Positions 1-5,466 of a stretch of 6,403 bases of DNA are shown here, piece after piece (positions within the stretch are counted from its first letter, which is position 1; each line of letters starts with the position of its first letter). The translations under genes were made by a program, and so were the position numbers. The notes beneath the pieces are model-generated. The model was not told the DNA's origin. It searched no databases and was given only the letters and a program-made list of their open reading frames with translations. The stretch lies in NCBI GenBank assembly GCA_030044475.1, contig JASHVP010000039.1:1-6403 (forward strand), read 5' to 3'. The DNA is from Thermoplasmata archaeon. Its GTDB lineage: Archaea; Thermoplasmatota; Thermoplasmata; Lutacidiplasmatales; UBA184.

Positions 1-729
1 CCCCTGCGGGCCGGGGAACGACTTGTGGGTGCTCCCGAAGACGACGTCCGCGCCCTCGCGCAGGGGGTCCTGAAATTCGCCTCCGGCGATCAACCCGAGC
101 ACGTGCGATGCGTCGTAGAGGACGAGCGCGTCGACGGCGTGGGCGGCCTCGGCGATCTCGCGGAGCGGGTACGGGAACAGGAAGAAGCTCTGGCCCAGCA
201 CCACGGCGGTCGGGCGCTCCGCGCGGATGGTGGCCCCGGCGACCTCCGCGGACACCGAGTTCCCGGGCCCGTCCGCGGGGAGGGGTCGCACGGAATACCC
301 GAGCAGCGCCGGGACGAACCCGGGGGCGTACCCATCGTACCCTCCCTGGGCGGGCGGGATCGCCAGCAGCCGGGACTTCGGGGGCAGGAGCGGGGCGAGT
401 ACGGAGAGAGCCGCGACGTGGCCCGAGAGCGGGCGCGTCGAGGCGTGGCGGGCGCGGAAGAGCCGGGCCGCGGCCGCGTTCGCGAGCGACTCGATCTGGT
501 CGGTGTACCGGGTGCCCGTGTAACTGTTGTCGAACGTCTCGCCGTCGAGCGTCTGCGAGATTGGCAGGGTGTACCGCCCGGCGAGGTCGCTCCCGAGGTA
601 CCGGCGCGCGGTCGGAGAGACCGCGTTCTCGCTGGGGAGGAGGTTGAAGACTTCCCGTCCCCGCCACCGGTCGTGCGCCCGCACGAGGCGGGCGAGCCGG
701 CGCTCCTCGTCAGCCGGCGCCGACGTCAT
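1..729 (-). CDS. glyA: Serine hydroxymethyltransferase, C-terminus cut by window edge
   Basis: PLP enzyme that interconverts serine and glycine, passing the one-carbon unit to a folate or, in many archaea, a methanopterin-type carrier; which one is used cannot be told here. The visible 243 residues contain the family landmarks in order: LPSEN at 31-35 (substrate-contacting Glu), a YTGTRY segment near 70, PLSGHVAALSVL (the PLP-phosphate loop region), YDASHVLGLIAGG at 205-217 with Asp206 and His209 that contact the PLP ring, and GSTHKSFPGPQG at 232-243 with the Schiff-base Lys236. The family is usually 410-440 residues, so about 170-200 residues lie beyond the left edge. The THKSFPGPQ form resembles archaeal rather than bacterial GlyA. 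The ATG at 729 puts LPSEN at the usual distance from the N-terminus; no Shine-Dalgarno sequence is visible before it. It overlaps the end of csl4 by 20 bases, which suggests translational coupling in one operon. Confidence 0.95.
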   Translation of the reverse strand, partial: MTSAPADEERRLARLVRAHDRWRGREVFNLLPSENAVSPTARRYLGSDLAGRYTLPISQTLDGETFDNSYTGTRYTDQIESLANAAAARLFRARHASTRPLSGHVAALSVLAPLLPPKSRLLAIPPAQGGYDGYAPGFVPALLGYSVRPLPADGPGNSVSAEVAGATIRAERPTAVVLGQSFFLFPYPLREIAEAAHAVDALVLYDASHVLGLIAGGEFQDPLREGADVVFGSTHKSFPGPQG

Positions 730-1303
730 GGCGGCCCGGCGCGTCGGGCCGGGGTCCCTGCGCGAGCTTCCGGCGCTCCCGGTGGCCGCACCGGGGACAG
801 ACGAGCTCCTGGCCCGCGATCTGCAGGAGCGCATGGCAGGCCTGGCAGTGCGCGGAGACGACCCCGAGCGGCCCGGCCGCGGTCGTCAGCTTGACCGACG
901 GGCGTGCCTGGAGGACCCGCGCGAGCGCGATGTCGCCGACGGCGAACTCGCCGCTCAGGCTCTCGGTGTACCCCTCCTTCGCCTTCGAGATGTGGATCGT
1001 CCCTTCCGGGTCGCCCGGAACGGTCCGTCGGCTCGTGGCCGTGGCGAGGATCGTGCAGACCGCCATCGCGGTCTTCAGCTCGTCCACGCGCACGTAGACG
1101 AGGTCGCCCTCCTCGACCGACGGGATCGCGTTCCGCGGCTCGACGTGGACACTCTTGTCGCGGGGGTCGATGTGGGGCGTTCCGAGGAGGGAGGCGTAGA
1201 TCCGGCCGCGGTCCTCGTACGTCCCCCGGCCCGGCAGGAACTCCTCGGCCGCGCCCAGGTAGTCGCCGGGGAGGACGAGTTTCGGGAGCTCGGGGTCGGT
1301 CAT
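710..1303 (-). CDS. csl4: Exosome RNA-binding subunit Csl4
   Basis: Cap subunit of the archaeal RNA exosome, which together with Rrp4 sits on the Rrp41-Rrp42 ring and guides RNA into the 3'-5' degrading chamber. The 197-residue protein has the expected three parts: an N-terminal domain with LPGDYLGAAEEFLPG (11-25) and GTYEDRGRIY (27-36), an S1 RNA-binding domain at about 65-145 (EGDLVYVRV through VKLTTAAGPLG), and a C-terminal zinc ribbon with two Cys pairs, CQAC (153-156) and CPRC (169-172). All four metal ligands are present. The start is the ATG at 1303, because the N-terminal family sequence begins within ten residues of it and it forms an ATGA overlap with the stop of the upstream methyltransferase; an upstream extension in this frame would run inside that gene. 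Csl4 is commonly linked to a METTL5-like methyltransferase in Euryarchaeota. Length and domain order are normal for the family. Confidence 0.96.
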   Translation of the reverse strand: MTDPELPKLVLPGDYLGAAEEFLPGRGTYEDRGRIYASLLGTPHIDPRDKSVHVEPRNAIPSVEEGDLVYVRVDELKTAMAVCTILATATSRRTVPGDPEGTIHISKAKEGYTESLSGEFAVGDIALARVLQARPSVKLTTAAGPLGVVSAHCQACHALLQIAGQELVCPRCGHRERRKLAQGPRPDAPGRHDVGAG

Positions 1304-1908
1304 GGTGGTTCGGTCGTGAGGGCCCAGAGGTCGACGGCGAGGGGGACCCGCCGACGGGTGTGGTGCGGAAACGTCCGCGCGAACTCCCAGGGGATCGGCC
1401 GCGTCTCGACGATGTGCGCGCCGCGCGCGACCGCGCGTCGTGCTATAAAGGTTCGCGACTGGCGCAGCGAGAACGCGAGGACGGACCGCCGGGCGCTGGC
1501 GAGCGCTCGGTCCCAGAACGGCCGGTCGGCGTGTCGGCGTTGCGCCCCGAACGGCGGATTCATCAGCACGACGTCGGCCCGCCCCGTCCACTCCTCCACG
1601 TCCGCGAGCACGACGTCGACGTCGACCTCGGCGGCGGCCGCCGCCGAGCGGGCCAGCTCCGCCGCGACCGGATCGACCTCCACCGCGGTGACCGGGGTCG
1701 CGCCGAGGAGGGCCGCGCCGATCGCGAGGCGTCCGGTTCCGGCTCCGAGGTCGATCACGGAGGTGCCGGCGATCGGCGCCAGGCGGTCGGCCGAGGCGAG
1801 CAACTCGGCCGCGGCCTCCGGCGGCGACAGCACCTGCTCGAGGTCCGCTCGCGCCCGGGGGTACGGCGGGACGCGGGCGAGCGCATGGACGAGGTCGGAC
1901 CGGCGCAC
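1300..1908 (-). CDS. METTL5-like SAM-dependent RNA methyltransferase
   Basis: Class I SAM-dependent methyltransferase of 202 residues related to eukaryotic METTL5, the N6-adenine methyltransferase of small-subunit rRNA. Visible features: LEQVLSPPEAAAELL (23-37), matching the LEQY-T-P segment ahead of the Rossmann fold in this family; motif I DLGAGTG (53-59) for SAM; an acidic residue after the second strand in AVEVDP (75-80); and the catalytic NPPFG (117-121), typical of exocyclic-amino adenine methyltransferases. QRRHADRPF right after it is also characteristic of archaeal members. The closest inference is m6A in 16S rRNA, perhaps with a Trm112-like partner; this is not shown by the sequence. 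The start is GTG at 1908; no in-frame ATG lies between the tRNA and the LEQ segment. It is the first gene of a cluster with csl4 and glyA, fitting a role in RNA metabolism. Codons 152-157 are unusually AT-rich for this genome. Confidence 0.9.
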   Translation of the reverse strand: MRRSDLVHALARVPPYPRARADLEQVLSPPEAAAELLASADRLAPIAGTSVIDLGAGTGRLAIGAALLGATPVTAVEVDPVAAELARSAAAAAEVDVDVVLADVEEWTGRADVVLMNPPFGAQRRHADRPFWDRALASARRSVLAFSLRQSRTFIARRAVARGAHIVETRPIPWEFARTFPHHTRRRVPLAVDLWALTTEPP

Positions 1909-1972
1909 GCCCGTGTCAACCGGGCCGGGCGGAAGACGGTCGCGCCCGGGTCCCGGCCGCCGGGTCGGACGA

Positions 1973-2078
1973 TGCGGGGAGCCGGATTTGAACCGGCGAA
2001 CGCCTGCGCGACAGGATTTCTTCGCCGGGGCGACCGGCGTTTAAGTCCTGCGCCGTTACCGGGCTAGGCTATCCCCGC
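1973..2078 (-). tRNA. tRNA-Leu(UAA) with a 22-nt intron, no encoded CCA
   Basis: On the minus strand the acceptor strands GCGGGGA (2078-2072) and TCCCCGC (1980-1974) pair over seven bases, with discriminator A at 1973, as expected for leucine. The D arm is GCC/GGC with a GG pair in the loop (2060-2059). The anticodon stem is CAGGA (2050-2046) with TCCTG (2016-2012), and the loop reads C-T-TAA-A before the intron, so the anticodon is UAA (2043-2041). The variable region is long (2011-1998, 14 nt) with a CGC/GCG stem, which marks class II and excludes most other tRNAs. The T arm is GCCGG, TTCAAAT, CCGGC (1997-1981). After splicing the molecule is 84 nt. CCA is not encoded (the next bases are TC), which is usual in many archaea. 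The gene starts 4 bases after the stop of the PRC-barrel gene and has no visible TATA box of its own, so co-transcription is likely. Confidence 0.95.
2018..2039 (-). other. Archaeal tRNA intron at position 37/38
   Basis: This 22-nt insertion separates A37 (2040) from A38 (2017) of tRNA-Leu. It forms its own hairpin, CGCCGG (2039-2034) with CCGGCG (2028-2023) around a TCGCC loop, followed by AAGAA. The exon bases C32-U33-U34 can pair with the intron AAG (2022-2020), and a 3-base AAA bulge (2019-2017) spans the 3' splice site, giving a bulge-helix-bulge motif for the archaeal splicing endonuclease. The fourth pair of the central helix would be A35 with G2023, a mismatch, so the motif is slightly relaxed. 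The intron boundaries are inferred by folding; 37/38 is the canonical archaeal position. Confidence 0.88.
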
Positions 2079-2082
2079 GGGG

Positions 2083-2379
2083 CTACCGGGCGGGGGCCGC
2101 CGGCGCCTCTTCCTTCGCCGGACGGGCCACCGTCTTCTTGACGGAGACCCGCTTCGGGAAGTACTTCAGGAGCACGACGTCGTTCACCGCGGAGACCCAT
2201 CGGTAGGGAACGTTGACCGGGCGCGAGTCGTCCACTAACATCGGGCTCGTCTCGTCGACGTAGAGCCCGTCGATCTTCGACGATTCGACGTCGACGACGA
2301 CGTTGTCGACTTCCCCGAGGAGGCGTCCGTCCGGCGTGTAGATCTGGCGTCCGAGGAGCTCGGTCATCTCGACCAGCAT
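2083..2379 (-). CDS. Small PRC-barrel domain protein
   Basis: A 98-residue protein made almost wholly of one PRC-barrel, a small beta-barrel found in ribosome maturation protein RimM, photosynthetic reaction centre H subunits and many short archaeal proteins. The sequence shows the typical opening GRQIYTPDGRLLGEV (10-24), a strand DNVVVDVESSKIDGLYV (25-41), and a closing VNVPYRWVSAVNDVVLL (55-71). After the barrel comes a basic then Ala/Pro/Glu-rich tail (76-98), probably disordered. No signal peptide or membrane segment is visible. The start could be the ATG at 2379 or the second ATG at codon 5; neither has a convincing Shine-Dalgarno sequence. Some archaeal PRC-barrel proteins of this size (CdpB) act with SepF in FtsZ-based cell division; whether this one does is only a possibility. 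The gene ends 4 bases before tRNA-Leu. Confidence 0.85.
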   Translation of the reverse strand: MLVEMTELLGRQIYTPDGRLLGEVDNVVVDVESSKIDGLYVDETSPMLVDDSRPVNVPYRWVSAVNDVVLLKYFPKRVSVKKTVARPAKEEAPAAPAR

Positions 2380-2410
2380 GGCCCGTTCCCGCAGGGCGCG
2401 AACGCGGCCC

Positions 2411-2428
2411 TGCCTTCTTATGCCTTTG
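2411..2428 (-). promoter_or_regulatory. Weak TATA-like patch upstream of the PRC-barrel gene
   Basis: Within the 76-base gap between the ligase stop and the PRC-barrel start, the minus strand has an A-rich, purine-rich patch (CAAAGGCATAAGAAGGCA) standing out from very GC-rich surroundings. A TATA element centred at CATAAG would place transcription start near 2393, about 14 bases before the ATG. The match to an archaeal TATA box is poor, and read-through from the ligase is an equally good explanation. Confidence 0.3.
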
Positions 2429-2455
2429 GGCGGAAGCGCAGGCGGACCGACCGAT

Positions 2456-4258
2456 TCACGTCGGGTCGGGTCGGCCGTCGTCGCCGTCGGCGTCGGGCGC
2501 GGCCTGGCGGACCTGCCCGCGGTACATCTCGAGCAGCTCGTCGGACGTCGTCGCGTCGGTCGGGTCCTTGTCGTCGCGGTATCGGCCGGTGAACCGCGGG
2601 AACCGAAGCGCGAGGCCGGCGCCCGCTCGGACCGATCCCTCGGCCGCCCGGTGGATCGGGGAGAGCGTCAGCTCCGCGCCCCGGACCTCCAGGACGAGCC
2701 CGGGCCGGAACCAGCGGTCCGGCTCGATCCCCGAGACGACCGAGACCGGGCGCTCGGGGGCCTCGAACGGCGCCAGCCGGTGCGGCATCTCCGCGAGCGC
2801 GGCGTCGTCGAACCCGCTGCCGACCTTGCAGAACGACTCGAAGCGATCCTTCCCCGGGTCGTACACGGCGACCAGGAACGCGCCGAACCGGCCCGCGCGC
2901 CGTCCGCGCCCGTGGAATCCGCCGACGACGACCCCGTCGATCGAGTCGGTGAGCCCGACGGTGTAGTCGCGCTTGTACTTGATCCACCAGTAGCCACGGG
3001 CCCCGGCCCGGTACGAGCTCCCGGCGCCGAGCGACTTCGCCATCACGCCCTCGGCCCCGCCCGCGACGGCCTCCTCCAGGAAGGTGGTCGCCTCCTCGAC
3101 CGAGGCGACGACCCGCTGGTTCGCGAGGCGGACCCGGTCGGTGGCGCGGACCGCCTCCGTCAGCCGCGCGCGGCGGGCCGGGAAATCGTCGCCGTAGGTC
3201 GGCGTGCCCCCCGCGAGCAGGACGTCGAAGAGGAACAGGCAGACCGGGATCTCGGTCTGGGCCCTCTCCAGGTCGTGCTTGCGGCCGCGTCGCCGCGACA
3301 CCGCCTGGAACGGCTGGATCTCGTCGGTGTCCGGGTCGATCGGCACGCACTCGCCCTCGACGATCGCGGGCTTCGCCCGCACCGCCTTCGGCAGCTCCGC
3401 GACGAGCTCGGGGAACTGGGCCGAGATCTCCTCCAGCCGTCGCGAGAACAGTCGCACGGGGCCATCCTTCGGCACGTGCGCCTGCACGCGCAACCCGTCG
3501 TACTTGTACTCGAGCGCGGCGGAGCCTCCCATCCGCTCGAGCACCTCGGCGAGCGACGGCTCGCGCTCGGCGAGCATCGGGCGGACCGGGCGTCCGACCT
3601 CGAGGGAGATGGCGCCGAGCGCCGCGACCCCGCCGTCGACGAGCGCGCTCGCCACGAGCCCGAGGTCGCTCGAGAGGTTGAACGCCGCCTCGATGCGGAC
3701 CCGGGCCTCCTTCGTGCCGTCGGCGAACGCGGTCGCGAGGGCGTCCAGGATCGTCATCTCGCGGACGCCGACCCGGAGGGTGCCCAGGACGAACCGGACG
3801 AGGTACTTCCCTTCCTGCGGGCTCGCGGGCACGAGGAGGTCGGTGATCGCCTGGACCTTCTGCTCCTGGGACCCCTCGCCCTTCAGCGCCGCGACCCGGG
3901 AGAGCTCGGTATAGACGCGCTCCACCGTGAGGGGCGTCGTCGCCTCGAGCGGGCGCCGGGCCGCGAGCAGCTCCTGGGTCGTCGACCCGAGGTCGCCCGA
4001 GAGCTTCGTCCGGCGCGCGACCTCCGCCGGCTCGACGCCGGCCGCCTGCGCGACCGCGCGACGGGCGAGCGAGTCCGCCACCCCGAGCTCGACCCCCTCG
4101 TACTCCGGCCGGAGCAGGCCCTGGGAGAGGTAGAGGACCCGCGGGAGGTCGGGGGGTCGGAGCGGCCGGATCAGCTCCGCCAGGAGTGCGCGCATCTCGA
4201 GGCGCTTCGACGTCGCCTCGAGCCGCTCGTAGGCGGCCGCGAGGTCAGCGTACCGCAC
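2456..4258 (-). CDS. lig: ATP-dependent DNA ligase
   Basis: Seals nicks in duplex DNA during Okazaki fragment joining and repair, by way of ligase-AMP and DNA-AMP intermediates. The 600-residue protein has the archaeal/eukaryotic ligase I layout: an N-terminal DNA-binding domain (about 1-220, with GEGSQEQKV at 127-135 and RFVLGTLRVGVRE at 155-167), an adenylation domain with catalytic Lys252 in EYKYDG (250-255), motif Ia SRRLEE (272-277), FDVLLAG (344-350), motif IV EGVMAK (403-408), motif V WIKYK (425-429), and an OB-fold domain ending in LRFPRF (551-556) and RDDK (561-564). All nucleotidyl-transfer motifs are intact. The start is GTG at 4258: the family N-terminus (MRYADLA) begins there and an AGGAGG sequence lies 9 bases upstream. 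The start sits inside the end of rpe. The region matching the PCNA-binding QKSFF of Pyrococcus ligase reads RPLEA (102-106). The C-terminal tail is acidic and probably flexible. Confidence 0.97.
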   Translation of the reverse strand: MRYADLAAAYERLEATSKRLEMRALLAELIRPLRPPDLPRVLYLSQGLLRPEYEGVELGVADSLARRAVAQAAGVEPAEVARRTKLSGDLGSTTQELLAARRPLEATTPLTVERVYTELSRVAALKGEGSQEQKVQAITDLLVPASPQEGKYLVRFVLGTLRVGVREMTILDALATAFADGTKEARVRIEAAFNLSSDLGLVASALVDGGVAALGAISLEVGRPVRPMLAEREPSLAEVLERMGGSAALEYKYDGLRVQAHVPKDGPVRLFSRRLEEISAQFPELVAELPKAVRAKPAIVEGECVPIDPDTDEIQPFQAVSRRRGRKHDLERAQTEIPVCLFLFDVLLAGGTPTYGDDFPARRARLTEAVRATDRVRLANQRVVASVEEATTFLEEAVAGGAEGVMAKSLGAGSSYRAGARGYWWIKYKRDYTVGLTDSIDGVVVGGFHGRGRRAGRFGAFLVAVYDPGKDRFESFCKVGSGFDDAALAEMPHRLAPFEAPERPVSVVSGIEPDRWFRPGLVLEVRGAELTLSPIHRAAEGSVRAGAGLALRFPRFTGRYRDDKDPTDATTSDELLEMYRGQVRQAAPDADGDDGRPDPT

Positions 4259-4940
4259 CGCGCGCCCCCTCCTGGACGGCCGCGCGCAGCCGGCGCAGGT
4301 TGTCGCCGACGGGCCCGCCGGCGAACACGGAGTTGCCGCAGACGAAGAACGTGGCGCCGGCCGCCGCCGCCGCGGGAGCGGTCTCCGCGGTCACGCCGCC
4401 GTCGATGGAGAGGTCGCCCCCGGTGCCGAGCGCGTCGAGCCGGGCCCGGGCCGCGGCGACCTTCGGCAGGACCTCCGGAAGGAACTTCTGCCCGGAGAAC
4501 CCCGGATGGACGCTCATCACGAGCACCTGGTCGACGCGCTCGACGTACGGCTCCGCCGCGGAGAACGGCGTCTCCGGCTTGATCGCGGCGCCGACCTCGG
4601 CCCCCAAGTCGTGGGCGGCCCGGATCACCGCGTCGGGGGGCGAGCGGGACTCCAGGTGGAAGACGAGCGTCGACCCGCCGGCGCGGTGGAACGCCTCGAG
4701 GTACTGCAGCGGCTCGTCGATCATGAGGTGGACGTCGAGCGGGAGCCGCGTCCGCGCCCGGACGGCGGCGACGAGCGCCGGACCGAACGAGAGGTTCGGA
4801 ACGAAGTGACCGTCCATCACGTCAAGGTGGAACGCGTCGGCCCCGCCGGCCTCCGCCTCGGCGACGGCTGCGCCGAGCGCGCCGAAATCGGCGCTCAGGA
4901 GCGACGGGGCCAGGCGGAGCGCGCGTCGCCCGGTCGGCAC
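4245..4940 (-). CDS. rpe: Ribulose-phosphate 3-epimerase
   Basis: Interconverts ribulose 5-phosphate and xylulose 5-phosphate in the non-oxidative pentose phosphate pathway, in the cytoplasm. The 231-residue TIM barrel is full length and has the family signatures: APSLLSADF (11-19, substrate Ser13), HLDVMDGHFVPN (38-49), DVHLMI (69-74), MSVHPGFSGQKF (142-153) and SIDGGV (178-183). The metal and acid-base residues His38, Asp40, His71 and Asp180 are all present, so it should be active. The start is GTG at 4940; no in-frame ATG is available before the APSLLSAD strand. A TATA box centred about 26 bases upstream suggests a leaderless message, which agrees with the lack of a Shine-Dalgarno sequence. 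It overlaps lig by 14 bases. Many archaea lack this enzyme and make pentoses by the reverse ribulose monophosphate route, so its presence hints at a pentose phosphate pathway, possibly acquired from bacteria. Confidence 0.95.
   Translation of the reverse strand: MPTGRRALRLAPSLLSADFGALGAAVAEAEAGGADAFHLDVMDGHFVPNLSFGPALVAAVRARTRLPLDVHLMIDEPLQYLEAFHRAGGSTLVFHLESRSPPDAVIRAAHDLGAEVGAAIKPETPFSAAEPYVERVDQVLVMSVHPGFSGQKFLPEVLPKVAAARARLDALGTGGDLSIDGGVTAETAPAAAAAGATFFVCGNSVFAGGPVGDNLRRLRAAVQEGARGAVR
4268..4273 (-). promoter_or_regulatory. Shine-Dalgarno site for the DNA ligase, inside rpe
   Basis: The minus strand reads AGGAGG followed by 9 bases and then the ligase GTG start. It complements the anti-Shine-Dalgarno CCUCC at the 3' end of archaeal 16S rRNA. 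It lies within the last codons of rpe, so ligase translation can start internally on the shared message. This site supports GTG at 4258 as the real ligase start. Confidence 0.75.
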
Positions 4941-4942
4941 GA

Positions 4943-4958
4943 CCGACGCCCAAGTCGG
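4943..4958. repeat. Small inverted repeat between TATA box and rpe start
   Basis: CCGAC (4943-4947) and GTCGG (4954-4958) are perfect inverted arms around six bases. The repeat occupies the interval between the TATA box and the predicted transcription start of rpe-lig, a place where archaeal repressors often bind. With arms of only five GC-rich bases it may be chance. Confidence 0.35.
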
Positions 4959-4959
4959 C

Positions 4960-4973
4960 CCCCTATTTAGGGG
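4960..4973 (-). promoter_or_regulatory. TATA-box promoter of rpe-lig, within an inverted repeat
   Basis: The minus strand contains CCCCTAAATAGGGG. TAAATA is the only strong AT-rich element in the 43-base gap between the membrane-protein stop and rpe, and its centre (about 4966) is 26-27 bases before the GTG at 4940, the usual distance from an archaeal TATA box to the transcription start. This predicts a leaderless rpe-lig message. The box is flanked by perfect 6-base inverted arms, CCCCTA and TAGGGG, around two central bases. Confidence 0.7.
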
Positions 4974-4983
4974 ACGACCGGGC

Positions 4984-5448
4984 TCAGAGGAACTCCTCGG
5001 GCCGGGGCTCGTTGCCGAACCCGCCGACGGCCCGGCCCGCGCGGATCTCGGCCGCCTCGGGCGTCCAGATCCCGACCTCGACCGGCAGGTACCACGTCGG
5101 CCGGAACGGTCGGCGCCGGGACCGCACCTCGGACGGCCGGTGCCAGAGGTACCGCGCGAGGAGGAACTCGAGGTAGACGGCGACGACGAGGCTCACGACG
5201 GCCAGCGGCACGCTGCCCGCCTCGACCCAGCCGACGACGAGCCAGATGTCGACGATGAACAGCGCGAGCCCGATCCACCACTTCGTCGCCTCGAAGAAGA
5301 ACCACTCCTTCCAGGTCGGACCGGGGTCGAGCAGCGCGGCGCGCTTCTCGGCGGCGACCGCCTCGACGCGGTCGCGGAACGCGACGTCCTCCTCGGGGGT
5401 CGGCGCGAAGTCGGTGTTCCGGTCCTCGGGGGGTTGGAGGAGCGGCAT
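4984..5448 (-). CDS. Small two-helix membrane protein, function unknown
   Basis: I do not recognise a family for this 154-residue protein. An acidic, probably helical N-terminal part (1-42) precedes an aromatic stretch, WKEWFFFEATKWW (46-58). Two hydrophobic segments follow at about 57-76 and 79-101, joined by a very short turn, making a helical hairpin. A basic cluster (RSRRRPFRP, 109-117) comes right after the second helix, so both ends are predicted to be cytoplasmic. The C-terminal part (118-154) is soluble and ends acidic. The start is the ATG at 5448, with GGGAG 8 bases upstream. It begins 18 bases after the end of the peptide-transporter ATPase gene and so probably shares its transcript, but nothing in the sequence shows that it is a transporter subunit: it lacks the size and EAA loop of a permease. 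Codon use matches its neighbours and the reading frame is clearly real. Confidence 0.82.
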   Translation of the reverse strand: MPLLQPPEDRNTDFAPTPEEDVAFRDRVEAVAAEKRAALLDPGPTWKEWFFFEATKWWIGLALFIVDIWLVVGWVEAGSVPLAVVSLVVAVYLEFLLARYLWHRPSEVRSRRRPFRPTWYLPVEVGIWTPEAAEIRAGRAVGGFGNEPRPEEFL

Positions 5449-5466
5449 CGCCCCGTCTCCCGCGTC

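Noticed and set aside
1911..1920. TTGACA on the minus strand resembling a bacterial -35 box
   Set aside because: There is no matching -10 element, it lies within 10 bases of the methyltransferase start, and the genome is archaeal, using TATA/BRE promoters.
1925..1970. GC-rich hairpin potential in the spacer between tRNA-Leu and the methyltransferase
   Set aside because: Short CCCGG/CCGGG arms are expected at this GC content, and no T-run follows, so there is no support for a terminator.
527..2067. Two long overlapping plus-strand open frames of 505 and 387 codons
   Set aside because: Both run antisense through csl4, the methyltransferase and the tRNA, have low-complexity Arg/Ala/Gly composition, and compete with well-recognised minus-strand genes.
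2073..2082. Perfect palindrome CCCCGCGGGG at the tRNA 5' end
   Set aside because: It arises from the acceptor strand GCGGGG meeting four C residues; with no loop it cannot form a hairpin, and a ten-base GC palindrome is not surprising at this composition.
2418..3350. Alternative minus-strand frame of 310 codons within the ligase
   Set aside because: It is an out-of-frame shadow of the intact ligase, Arg/Pro/Gly-rich with no recognisable domain.
2378..4582. Open frame of 734 codons on the plus strand
   Set aside because: It is antisense to the ligase and rpe, is dominated by Arg, Ala, Gly and Asp, shows no domain or motif, and is explained by the mirror image of GC-rich codon bias.
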